A DNA stretch of 64,000 nt from Salinispora cortesiana (GTDB lineage: Bacteria > Actinomycetota > Actinomycetes > Mycobacteriales > Micromonosporaceae), in assembly GCF_000484695.1 (NCBI RefSeq), contig NZ_AXVR01000002.1:109921-173920 (forward strand). Reading direction: 5' to 3'. This document shows positions 36,388-44,557 of the stretch, piece after piece. The notes beneath the pieces were generated by a model. It was not told the origin of the DNA. It worked only from the letters and a program-made list of their open reading frames with translations, and searched no databases. Both the position numbers and the translations under genes were made by a program. Numbering within the stretch: position 1 is the stretch's first letter; each line of letters starts with the position of its first letter.

Positions 36388-37890
36388 TCAGTCGTGCGAC
36401 CAGGTGGGTCGTTGAAGCAGGCCGACGAACTCCATGAGCAGGCGCTCCTGTAGCGCCGCCGGCACCTCTTCGAGCAGGGTGTTCACCACGGCCATCCGGT
36501 CCGGCACCGGCTCGGCCGACCCGGCGTCCGCCGCCTCGCCCAGGCCGAGACCGAGCCCGGCGGCCAGGCCGGCGACCAGGTCCGAGGTCAGCCCCTCCGG
36601 GGTCAGTGAGCGGGCGAGGGCGAGCAGTTCCGCGGGGAGCGTGACCGGCCCGGCCGCCCGGGTCGCCGCGATGGCGTCGGCCAGGTCACCGCCGAACTTG
36701 GCTACCACCGGCGCCACTGACGCGGTCACCGTCAGGTGCACGCTGCGCGGCAGACCGGCGTAGGCGAGCTGTGGTTGGGTGTGCCAGCCCCGCGCGCCCA
36801 GTTCGTCCACGAGCACGAAGAGGTCCAGCTCCGGATCGGTCGCGGTGAAGCAGATCACGGTCGACTCGGGCTCGGCCACGAGCCGCAGCCCGTCCGTGGC
36901 TCGGACGACGTCGGCCAGCTCTCGCACCGCGTCCCGGGTCACCGCCGCCAGCCGGAGGTAGCCGTCCTCGCCCAGGTGACGCAGGGTCGCGTAGGCGGCG
37001 GCGATCGGCCCGCCGGAGCGGGTGGAGGCGATCACTGGGTTGATCATCGTGTAGCCGGGCCAGTCGGCGTGCACGAAGTACTGCGGCTTGCGCAGCTCCG
37101 GGTCCCGGTGCAGCAGGATGGACACGCCCTTCGGGGCGTACGCGTACTTGTGCAGGTCGACCGAGATCGAGGTGACCCCGGGTACGGCGAAGTCGAACGC
37201 CGGCACCGGTTCGCCGAGGCGGCGGAGCCAGGGCAGGGCCCAGCCACCGAAGCAGGCGTCCACGTGGCAGCGCACCCCGGCGTCGGCGGCGACCGCCGCG
37301 ATCTCGGCGACCGGGTCGATGACCCCGTGCGCGTACCCCGGGGCGGAGGCGACGACCAGCACGGTTTCGGGGCGGATCGCGGCGGCGACGGCGGCCGGGT
37401 CGGGGCGCAGGGTCTCCGCCGACACCGGCACCATGTCCACGGCCACCCGCAGGTAGTGGCCGGCTTTGGCTAACGCGGCGTGGGCGGTGACCGGCATCAC
37501 GATCCGGGGTTCGGTGATCTCGGGGTGGGCGTCCCGGGCCGCCTTCACCGCCAGGATCAGCGATTCGGTGCCCCCGCCGGTGACCGAGCCCACCACGTCC
37601 GGCGCAGCGGTGCCGGGCCCGCCCCCGAGTAGCTGGGCGGCGGCACCGACCAACGCGTTCTCCATCGCGAGCAGGGACGGGAAGGCGGTCGGGTCGAGCC
37701 CGTTGACGTGGGCGCTCTCCGCGTGGGCGGCGGCGGTCAGCTCATCCAGCCCGGGAACCGCCGGGTCGTAGACGTACGCGAACAGCCGTCCGCCGTGGGT
37801 GGGCCGGTCCCCGCTGCGCAGTGCCCGGATTCCAGCCAGCACGCGCTCTGCCGGCAGTCCGTGGGCGGGCAGCCCCGCTTCGTCGATCAT
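36388..37890 (-). CDS. PLP-dependent decarboxylase/lyase (sphingosine-phosphate-lyase-like)
   Basis: A 500-residue group II PLP enzyme. The cofactor ring-stacking His is in VMPVTAHAALAKAGHYL, the Asp in CHVDACFGGWALPWL, and the Schiff-base Lys in ISVDLHKYAYAPKGVSILL. The PGYTMINPVIASTRSGGPIA stretch resembles the glutamate decarboxylase/sphingosine-1-phosphate lyase group. The substrate is unknown. The C-terminal 70 residues are low in complexity with an amphipathic end. Its ATG overlaps the stop of the upstream MFS gene by four bases, so transport and breakdown may be linked. Confidence 0.85.
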   Translation of the reverse strand: MIDEAGLPAHGLPAERVLAGIRALRSGDRPTHGGRLFAYVYDPAVPGLDELTAAAHAESAHVNGLDPTAFPSLLAMENALVGAAAQLLGGGPGTAAPDVVGSVTGGGTESLILAVKAARDAHPEITEPRIVMPVTAHAALAKAGHYLRVAVDMVPVSAETLRPDPAAVAAAIRPETVLVVASAPGYAHGVIDPVAEIAAVAADAGVRCHVDACFGGWALPWLRRLGEPVPAFDFAVPGVTSISVDLHKYAYAPKGVSILLHRDPELRKPQYFVHADWPGYTMINPVIASTRSGGPIAAAYATLRHLGEDGYLRLAAVTRDAVRELADVVRATDGLRLVAEPESTVICFTATDPELDLFVLVDELGARGWHTQPQLAYAGLPRSVHLTVTASVAPVVAKFGGDLADAIAATRAAGPVTLPAELLALARSLTPEGLTSDLVAGLAAGLGLGLGEAADAGSAEPVPDRMAVVNTLLEEVPAALQERLLMEFVGLLQRPTWSHD

Positions 37891-39380
37891 TCAGTGGTGC
37901 CCTTTCCATGGTTTTCGGTGACCGTACTCCCCGCCGGGTGCTCGGACTCGTGGGCAGATGGCTCCGCCATGACGTTGCCGAGATCGACGGAGGTGAGGGC
38001 GTAGGGGCGCAGCAGCAGGGTGGCGGCACCGACCAGGATGGCGGGGAGGACGGTGAAGCCGAGGAGGATGCCGAGCCGGGCGGATTCCGGCTGGGTCGCG
38101 GCGGCTCCGGTGTCCGACGAGAGGTAGCCGGAGAGGTGGAGCACCAGACCGAAGATGCCTGGCCCGAGCGCCAGCCCGAAGGTCTCCCCGGCGGTCCACA
38201 CCCCGGTGAAGACGCCCGCCTGCCGACGACCGGTGCGGGCCTCGTCGTAGGCGATGCAGTCGGGCAACATGGCGAGGGCGAAGACCTGCTGGCCCGCGTA
38301 CCCGACACCGACCAGCGCGACCAGCAGGTAGATCCCGACGGCGGGGAGCACCTCGGCGGCGACCAGGGCCAGCGCACCGGCGGCGAAGAGGAGCGCGGCG
38401 GCGACCAGCCCGGCGAGCTTGCCGAACCGCTGTCCGAACCGGCTCCACAGCGGCATGACCAACAGCGCCGGCCCGACGAAGCAGGCGAACAGGACGGTGG
38501 GCCCGCTCTCCGGGTTGCGCAGGATCTGGGTGGCGAAGTAGTTCACCCCGGCCAAGATCGTCGCCACCCCGGCAGACTGGATCACAAAGCAGGCCAGGAG
38601 CGCCCGGAACGCGCGGTTACGTCCGGCTATTGCGAGTTGCGTCCGCAACGACGGCTCGCTCTCCTGCACGATGCCGACCGGGGCGGACCGGGTGCCAACG
38701 AACGCCCCGACCGCGCCCAGCAGAATCAGGCCGGCGACGAAGAGCCCCATCCAGCGGTGCCCCGCGATCCCGCCACCGCCCGCGTCCCGCACCAGCGGGG
38801 CCACCGCGCCGGAGACCAGGATGGCCAACGCCAGCACCGCGATCCGCCAGGTCATCAACCGGGTGCGCTCGGTGTAGCCGGTGGTCAGCTCGGCCGGCAT
38901 CGCCACGTACGGAACCTGGAAGAAGGCGAACGCGGTCGCGGTGGCCAGGAAGGCCAACGCCACGTAGCCGCCGGCCGCCGCCCCGGTGCCGAACGGCGCT
39001 GCGAAGATCGCGGCGAAGCAGACGGCGAGCGCGATCCCGGCGCCGAGGAGGTATGGGCGGCGGGCTCCCCACCGGGAGCGGGTGCGGTCGGAGATCCGGC
39101 CGGCGACCGGATTGACCAGCACGTCCCACGCCTTCGGCAGCAGCACGAGCAGGGCGGCGATTCCCGCCGTCACACCCAGCGTGTCGGTCAGGTAGGGCAG
39201 CAGCAGCAGCCCGGGCACGGCGCCGAAGGCCCCGGTGGCCAACGATCCGGTGGCGTAGCCCAGGTGCACCCGTCGGGGCAGCGCCGCGCTTCCGGGCGAG
39301 CCGGCAGTGGCGCCGGCCGGCGCCGGGAGGGCGGTGGAGCCAGCAGCAGGTGGACCGGTTCCAACCGGCGGCGCGTCCAT
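37887..39380 (-). CDS. MFS transporter of the GPH/MFS_2 type
   Basis: A 497-residue transporter of the glycoside-pentoside-hexuronide cation symporter group. It has RVHLGYATGSLATGAFGAVPGLLL, KAWDVLVNPVAGRISDRTRSRWGARRPYLL, YVAMPAELTTGYTERTRLMTWR and VFALAMLPDCIAYDEARTG. It has about twelve helices, a 35-residue Pro/Ala-rich N-terminus and a polar tail. It probably imports a sugar or related solute by cation symport. It is the first gene of a two-gene operon with the PLP enzyme (ATGA overlap). Confidence 0.87.
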   Translation of the reverse strand: MDAPPVGTGPPAAGSTALPAPAGATAGSPGSAALPRRVHLGYATGSLATGAFGAVPGLLLLPYLTDTLGVTAGIAALLVLLPKAWDVLVNPVAGRISDRTRSRWGARRPYLLGAGIALAVCFAAIFAAPFGTGAAAGGYVALAFLATATAFAFFQVPYVAMPAELTTGYTERTRLMTWRIAVLALAILVSGAVAPLVRDAGGGGIAGHRWMGLFVAGLILLGAVGAFVGTRSAPVGIVQESEPSLRTQLAIAGRNRAFRALLACFVIQSAGVATILAGVNYFATQILRNPESGPTVLFACFVGPALLVMPLWSRFGQRFGKLAGLVAAALLFAAGALALVAAEVLPAVGIYLLVALVGVGYAGQQVFALAMLPDCIAYDEARTGRRQAGVFTGVWTAGETFGLALGPGIFGLVLHLSGYLSSDTGAAATQPESARLGILLGFTVLPAILVGAATLLLRPYALTSVDLGNVMAEPSAHESEHPAGSTVTENHGKGTTE

Positions 39381-39422
39381 GGCGTCGAATATTACTCACA
39401 AGTATGGCGGCGATCACATCCC

Positions 39423-39728
39423 CTACTCCGGCGACCAGCCCGCCGCCCGCAGGTCAACCCGGTCGCCGCGCAGCGGTGTCCCCTCGGCGAGCAGCCGGGC
39501 CCGGGCCGAGAGTTCATGCCCGGGCGGGAGCCGGCCAGCCGAGTTCACCACGCGATGCCAGGGCACACCCCCGCCGTGGCGCGCCAGGATCGAACCGACC
39601 AGCCGGGGCGACGCCCGCCCCGAACGTTCGGCGAGCGCGTCGGCCACCGCACCGTACGACATCGCCCGGCCGGGCGGGATCCGCTCGACCAGTTCCAGCA
39701 CCGCCTCGACATACTCCTCGGGTCCCAC
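39423..39728 (-). CDS. Alkyltransferase-like protein (ATL, MGMT fold)
   Basis: A 101-residue protein with the DNA-binding domain of O6-alkylguanine transferases. It reads VEAVLELVERIPPGRAMSYGAVADAL, then VGSILARHGGGVPWHRVVNSAGRLPPG. In true transferases the motif is PCHRV; here Trp replaces the alkyl-accepting Cys (PWHRV), the mark of ATL proteins. ATLs bind O6-alkylguanine and hand the lesion to nucleotide excision repair. GTG 39728 is chosen by family length. It is divergent from proB, with 61 bases between the starts. Confidence 0.82.
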   Translation of the reverse strand: MGPEEYVEAVLELVERIPPGRAMSYGAVADALAERSGRASPRLVGSILARHGGGVPWHRVVNSAGRLPPGHELSARARLLAEGTPLRGDRVDLRAAGWSPE

Positions 39729-39789
39729 GACGCGCCACGATATGGGAACCGGGCCGGGCGTTGACGGACCGACATCGCAGAATAGGCGG

Positions 39790-40899
39790 GTGCGCGACAA
39801 GGTGACGGCGGCCCGGCGGGTGGTCGTCAAGATCGGTTCTTCCTCGTTGACCACGCCCGCCGGCGGCCTGGATGACGGGCGGGTGGACGCGCTCGTGGAC
39901 ACCCTCGGCACGCTCGCCGCCCAGGGCCGGGAGGTCGTGCTGGTCTCCTCCGGCGCGATCGCCGCGGGGCTGGCCCCACTGGGGCTGACCCGCCGCCCCC
40001 GGGACCTGGCCACCCAGCAGGCCGCCGCCAGTGTCGGCCAGGGGCTGCTGATCCGGCGATACGCCGCCGCCTTCGCCCGGCACCAGCGCACCGTCGGTCA
40101 GGTCCTGCTCACCGTGGACGACCTGACCCGGCGGGCGCACTACCGCAACGCGTACCGGACCCTGCGCAAGCTACTCGACCTGGGCGCGGTGCCGATCGTC
40201 AACGAGAACGACACGGTCGCCACCGACGAGATCCGGTTCGGCGACAACGACCGGCTCGCCGCCCTGGTGGCTGCCCTGGTCGACACCGATCTGCTCCTCC
40301 TGCTTTCTGATGTGGACGCGCTCTGGACCGGCGATCCGGCCCGCCCCGGATCGACCCGGATCGCCGAGGTCCACGACGAACGGGACCTGTCCGGGGTGGC
40401 GATCGGCGGCGCCGGCCGGGCCGGGGTCGGCACCGGGGGCATGGTGACCAAGGTGGAGGCAGCCCGGATCGCCACCGGCTTCGGCATCCCGGTGATCCTG
40501 ACCTCCGCCGACCAGGCGGCCGAGGCGCTGGACGGCAAGCCGGTCGGCACGCTCTTTCACCCCAGTCAACGCCGGCCGGCTGCCCGGCTGTTCTGGCTGG
40601 CGCACGCCACCACCCCGCGCGGGTGGCTGCAGCTGGACCCGGGCGCGGTCGCGGCCGTCGTCAACCGACGCAAGTCGCTGCTACCCGCGGGGATCACCGC
40701 GGTGCGGGGCGCCTTCACCGCCGGCGATCCGGTTGACCTGGTTGACACCGACGGCGTGCCGGTGGCCCGCGGGCTGGTCAACTACGACGCGGTAGAGCTA
40801 CCCGGCCTGCTCGGACGTTCCACCGCTGAGCTCGCCACGGCCCTCGGCCCCGGCTACGAACGGGAGGTCGTCCACTGCGACGACCTGGTGCTGTTGTAA
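39790..40899 (+). CDS. proB: Glutamate 5-kinase
   Basis: A 369-residue kinase for the first step of proline synthesis. The amino-acid kinase domain (residues 5-260) has VVVKIGSSSLT, EVVLVSSGAIAAGL, VPIVNENDTVATDEIRFGDN and GTGGMVTKVEAARIA. The C-terminal PUA domain contains LQLDPGAVAAVVNRRKSLLP. Length is normal for the two-domain enzyme. The GTG start was chosen by domain position. proA follows 51 bases downstream, so the pair is a classical proBA operon. Confidence 0.95.
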   Translation: MRDKVTAARRVVVKIGSSSLTTPAGGLDDGRVDALVDTLGTLAAQGREVVLVSSGAIAAGLAPLGLTRRPRDLATQQAAASVGQGLLIRRYAAAFARHQRTVGQVLLTVDDLTRRAHYRNAYRTLRKLLDLGAVPIVNENDTVATDEIRFGDNDRLAALVAALVDTDLLLLLSDVDALWTGDPARPGSTRIAEVHDERDLSGVAIGGAGRAGVGTGGMVTKVEAARIATGFGIPVILTSADQAAEALDGKPVGTLFHPSQRRPAARLFWLAHATTPRGWLQLDPGAVAAVVNRRKSLLPAGITAVRGAFTAGDPVDLVDTDGVPVARGLVNYDAVELPGLLGRSTAELATALGPGYEREVVHCDDLVLL

Positions 40900-40950
40900 G
40901 GCTGGGCGCTGGCCCGGCACGAGTCCTTCCCGAGATCCCAAGGAGTGCAG

Positions 40951-42192
40951 ATGAGCGTCGTCGAGCAGGCACGACGAGCCCGGACGGCGGCGGCCGAGTT
41001 GGCCGTCGCCACGCGGTCTGGCAAGGATGCCGCGCTGCACGCGATGGCCGACGCGCTGGTGGCGCGGACGGCCGAGATCCTGGCCGCCAACAGCGCGGAC
41101 CTCACCGCCGGACGTGCCGGTGGGCTGAGTACGGCCATCTTGGACCGGCTCGCCCTCGACCCGGGGCGGGTGGCCGGCATCGCCGAGGCGCTCCGCCAGA
41201 TGGCCGCGCTCCCCGACCCGGTCGGTGAGGTGGTCCGGGGCTCGACCCTCCCCAATGGCCTACAGCTGCGGCAGATTCGGGTGCCGTTCGGGGTGGTGGG
41301 GATCGTCTACGAGGCGCGACCGAACGTCACCGTTGACGCCGCCGGCATCTGCCTGAAGTCCGGCAACGCGGTGCTGCTGCGGGGCTCCTCCTCCGCCGCC
41401 CGGTCGAACGCCGCGCTGGTATCGGTGCTGCGGGACGCGGTCGCCGACACCGGCCTACCAGCGGACTCGGTACAGCTGCTCGACGCCACGACCCGCGACT
41501 CGGTCAAGGAGCTGATGCGTGCCCGGGGGCTGGTCGACGTCCTGATCCCGCGCGGCGGTGCGGAACTGATCCGCACGGTTGTCGAGGAGTCAACCGTCCC
41601 GGTGATCGAGACCGGGGTGGGCAACTGCCACGTCTACGTTGACGCCGCCGCGGACGTGGAAAAGGCGGTCGCGATCACCCTGAACGCGAAGACGCAGCGC
41701 CTCTCCACCTGCAACACAGCCGAGTCGCTGCTGGTGCACACCGCGGTCGCGGACGCCTATCTGCCCCCGGCGCTGGCCGCGTTCGCCGCGGCCGGGGTGA
41801 CCGTACACGGCTGCCCGCAGGTCGCTCGGCACTCCACCGCCGTGCTGCCGGCGACCGACGAGGACTACGCCACCGAGTACCTGGCGGCGGAGATCTCGGT
41901 CGCCGTCGTCGAGTCGCTGGACGCGGCGGTCGCGCACATCCAGCGGTACGGGACGGGGCACACCGAGGCGATCGTGACCGACTCCCAGTCGGCCGCCCGC
42001 GAGTTCGTGGCCCGGGTTGACGCGGCGGCGGTGATGGTGAACGCCTCGACTCGGTTCACCGACGGCGGGGAGTTCGGCTTCGGTGCCGAGATCGGCATCT
42101 CCACCCAGAAGCTGCACGCCCGCGGGCCGATGGGGTTGCCGGAGCTGACCAGCACGAAGTATGTGGTCACCGGGGACGGTCAGCTACGCTGA
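40951..42192 (+). CDS. proA: Gamma-glutamyl phosphate reductase
   Basis: A 413-residue NADPH-dependent reductase for the second step of proline synthesis. It has [54 protein letters not shown] and the catalytic Cys in [15 protein letters not shown]. The C-terminal [28 protein letters not shown] is diagnostic. ATG 40951 has AGGAG five bases upstream; the GTG two codons before is too close to it. Confidence 0.96.
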   Translation: MSVVEQARRARTAAAELAVATRSGKDAALHAMADALVARTAEILAANSADLTAGRAGGLSTAILDRLALDPGRVAGIAEALRQMAALPDPVGEVVRGSTLPNGLQLRQIRVPFGVVGIVYEARPNVTVDAAGICLKSGNAVLLRGSSSAARSNAALVSVLRDAVADTGLPADSVQLLDATTRDSVKELMRARGLVDVLIPRGGAELIRTVVEESTVPVIETGVGNCHVYVDAAADVEKAVAITLNAKTQRLSTCNTAESLLVHTAVADAYLPPALAAFAAAGVTVHGCPQVARHSTAVLPATDEDYATEYLAAEISVAVVESLDAAVAHIQRYGTGHTEAIVTDSQSAAREFVARVDAAAVMVNASTRFTDGGEFGFGAEIGISTQKLHARGPMGLPELTSTKYVVTGDGQLR

Positions 42193-42291
42193 CCGCCGGC
42201 CCGGGCCGGTGTCCCGGTGGCGAGGTCTGGGCGGGGCAGCACCGGCGGCGCCCGAGCAGGGCAGCGCCGGGACCACGCCCAAGCTGGGCGG

Positions 42292-43113
42292 TCAACGGCA
42301 GGCGCGGACCGCGGTCAGCGTCGCGTGGACGTCGAACTGGTGCCCGTCCTCGCTCTCCCAGCCCCCGTCACTGCGCTGGGTCTCAGCGAGCCGGCGGCGG
42401 GCGCGCACCAGGACCCAGTCCTGCGGGTCCACGCCGACCCGGCGCAGCGTCGCGGCCAGCCAGGCGACGTTGGCCGGGGCCATGTCGCCGATCCGCTCGG
42501 CGAGCGCCACCTGAATCCGGGCGGACTCCTGGTACATCTCCTGCCGAAACAGCACCGCCGCGCTCAGCCAGCCGGCGGCGAGGAACGACGGCCAGGTCCC
42601 GTCCGAGTTCAGGCGGGCGGCGAGGGAGAGCGCGGCACCGTGCACGACGCCCGCGTACGCCCCGCCGACCCGGGCGTCCAACGGGCCGGCGGCCCGGGCG
42701 TCCAGCCCGGCGACGCTGAGCCAGAACGCCGCGCTCGCCGTCAGGTAGAAGCCCGCCTCCGGGTCGCCCGGCCGGGCCCACTCCGGGGCGGTGTCGGTCA
42801 GCGCGACGTCCTCTTCCCAGCCCCCCTCCGGCAGCTGGCGCGCGGCGAGCCAGTCCAGCGCCCGCCGAGCCGCCGGCCGGCCGAGGGCACCGAGGTCGTC
42901 GAGCTCGCCGAGACGGAAACAGGTCGCGTCAACGGAGGCGGTCTCCCCCTCGAGGTACGCCGGCCAGCCGCCCGCCGGTAGCTGCCCGGCCTCGGCGACG
43001 GCGAGCACCTCCTCAGCCGGCACCGCGCCGGTACGAAGTCGGGCAAGCCGGGCACGCTCCACCACGTCTCCCCGCGCCACCACGTAACCGATCGCGGCCT
43101 CGATATCCACCAC
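42292..43113 (-). CDS. Prenyltransferase/squalene-oxidase-repeat protein
   Basis: A 273-residue protein with repeated alpha-alpha-barrel motifs, such as GQLPAGGWPAYLEG, LPEGGWEEDVALTD, SDGTWPSFLAAGWLSAAVL and QRSDGGWESEDGHQFDVHAT. These are QW-like repeats of terpenoid cyclases and prenyltransferases. It lacks a clear DXDD catalytic motif and is half the length of a class II cyclase, so it may be a single-barrel relative of unknown role. The GTG at 43113 lies seven bases after TAGCGT, suggesting leaderless translation; other GTGs at 43122 and 43110 are possible. It lies downstream of moeZ on the same strand. Confidence 0.7.
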   Translation of the reverse strand: MVDIEAAIGYVVARGDVVERARLARLRTGAVPAEEVLAVAEAGQLPAGGWPAYLEGETASVDATCFRLGELDDLGALGRPAARRALDWLAARQLPEGGWEEDVALTDTAPEWARPGDPEAGFYLTASAAFWLSVAGLDARAAGPLDARVGGAYAGVVHGAALSLAARLNSDGTWPSFLAAGWLSAAVLFRQEMYQESARIQVALAERIGDMAPANVAWLAATLRRVGVDPQDWVLVRARRRLAETQRSDGGWESEDGHQFDVHATLTAVRACR

Positions 43114-43120
43114 GGCGGTC

Positions 43121-43126
43121 ACGCTA
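43121..43126 (-). promoter_or_regulatory. -10 element, leaderless type
   Basis: TAGCGT on the minus strand, seven bases before the GTG at 43113 of the repeat protein. Confidence 0.4.
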
Positions 43127-43231
43127 CCTGGGCAGATGCGACCCCGCTTCAGGGAATCGGCCACCCACTGCCCGGTGCTCGCCGCAACGCCGGGTACCGG
43201 GGCGTTCCCGCGCTGGCCATCCCCGGCCCGA

Positions 43232-44413
43232 TCAGTACGCGGGCAACGACGGATCGACCTGCTTGATCCAGGAGAGGACACCCCCCTGGAGGTGCACCGC
43301 GTCTCGGAAGCCAGCGGACTTCAGCGCGGCGAGCGCCTCCGCGGACCGCACGCCGGACTTGCAGTGCAGCACGATCTGTCGGTCCTGCGGGAGCTTGACC
43401 AGCGCCTGCCCAGAGATGATCTCCCCCTTGGGGATCAGCGTGGAGCCCGGGATTCGGACGATCTCGAACTCGGCCGGCTCCCGCACGTCAACCAGGAAGA
43501 TCTCTCTGCCGGCGTCCTGCCACGCCTTCAGCTCGCCCGCGGTGATCGTCGCGTCCGCCGCGGCCTCCTGAGCCTCGGCCGACACCGCACCGCAGAAGTC
43601 CTCGTAGTCGTCCAGCAGGTCGGTGACCGTGGGGTTCTCGCCGCAGAGCGCGCAGTTCGGATCCTTCCGCACCTTGATCTTGCGGTAGCTCATCTCCAGA
43701 GCGTCGTGGACCATGAGTCGGCCGACCAGCGGCTCACCGACACCGGCGAGGAGCTTGATCGCCTCGTTCACCTGAATCGAGCCGATCGAGGCGCAGAGCA
43801 CGCCGAGCACGCCGCCCTCCGCGCAGGAGGGCACCATGCCGGGCGGGGGCGGCTCCGGGTAGAGGCAGCGATAGCAGGGGCCGTGCTCGGCCCAGAACAC
43901 CGACGCCTGCCCGTCGAACCGGTAGATGGACCCCCACACGTACGGCTTGCCGAGCAGCACCGCCGCGTCGTTGACCAGGTACCGGGTGGCGAAGTTGTCG
44001 GTGCCGTCCACGATCAGGTCGTACTGGGCGAAGATGTCCCGGACGTTGTCCCGGTCCAACGCGGTGTTGTGGATCCTCACCTCGACCAGCGGGTTGATCT
44101 CACGGATGCTGGCGGAGGCGGATTCGGCCTTGGCCCGGCCGACATCCGAGACGCCGTGAATGATCTGCCGTTGGAGGTTGGACTCGTCAACGGTGTCGAA
44201 GTCGACGATGCCGAGGGTTCCCACCCCGGCGGCGGCCAGGTACATCAGCGCCGGAGAACCGAGACCACCGGCACCGACACAGAGCACCCGGGCGTTTTTC
44301 AACCGCTTCTGCCCCTCGACCCCGATATCTGGGATGATCAGGTGACGCGAGTAGCGACGGATCTCGTCAACGGTCAGCTCGGCGGCGGGCTCGACGAGCG
44401 GGGGCAGCGACAC
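43232..44413 (-). CDS. moeZ: Adenylyltransferase/sulfurtransferase MoeZ
   Basis: A 393-residue two-domain protein. The MoeB/ThiF-like domain (residues 15-270) has IRRYSRHLIIPDIGVEGQKRL, VLCVGAGGLGSPALMYLAAAG, LQRQIIHGVSDVGRAKAES and two zinc CxxC pairs (CYRC and CALC). The C-terminal rhodanese domain has the active-site loop HCKSGVRSAEAL. It adenylates and thiolates small sulfur-carrier proteins for molybdopterin, thiamine-type or cysteine synthesis. GTG 44413 has GGGGAG six bases upstream. It follows the large disordered protein on the same strand. Confidence 0.94.
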   Translation of the reverse strand: MSLPPLVEPAAELTVDEIRRYSRHLIIPDIGVEGQKRLKNARVLCVGAGGLGSPALMYLAAAGVGTLGIVDFDTVDESNLQRQIIHGVSDVGRAKAESASASIREINPLVEVRIHNTALDRDNVRDIFAQYDLIVDGTDNFATRYLVNDAAVLLGKPYVWGSIYRFDGQASVFWAEHGPCYRCLYPEPPPPGMVPSCAEGGVLGVLCASIGSIQVNEAIKLLAGVGEPLVGRLMVHDALEMSYRKIKVRKDPNCALCGENPTVTDLLDDYEDFCGAVSAEAQEAAADATITAGELKAWQDAGREIFLVDVREPAEFEIVRIPGSTLIPKGEIISGQALVKLPQDRQIVLHCKSGVRSAEALAALKSAGFRDAVHLQGGVLSWIKQVDPSLPAY

Positions 44414-44557
44414 GGTTAACTCCCCGTGGGTCGGCAGTGGCGAACCGCGCCATTGTCGCTCGCCGGGCAGGCCGGCGGCCATGAGCGGGGACACGTCGCC
44501 CGAACTGCGGGAACGGGAATAACCCGCCGGCCGTGGGCCGGCCGCCGGAGCGGGGCG

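Noticed and set aside
37821..39764. A 647-codon plus-strand frame opposite the MFS gene
   Set aside because: Gly/Gln/Arg-rich antisense shadow of the GPH transporter; no domain or binding site.
42292..43113. A functional squalene-hopene-type cyclase
   Set aside because: Half the needed length and no DXDD motif; only the barrel repeats are present.
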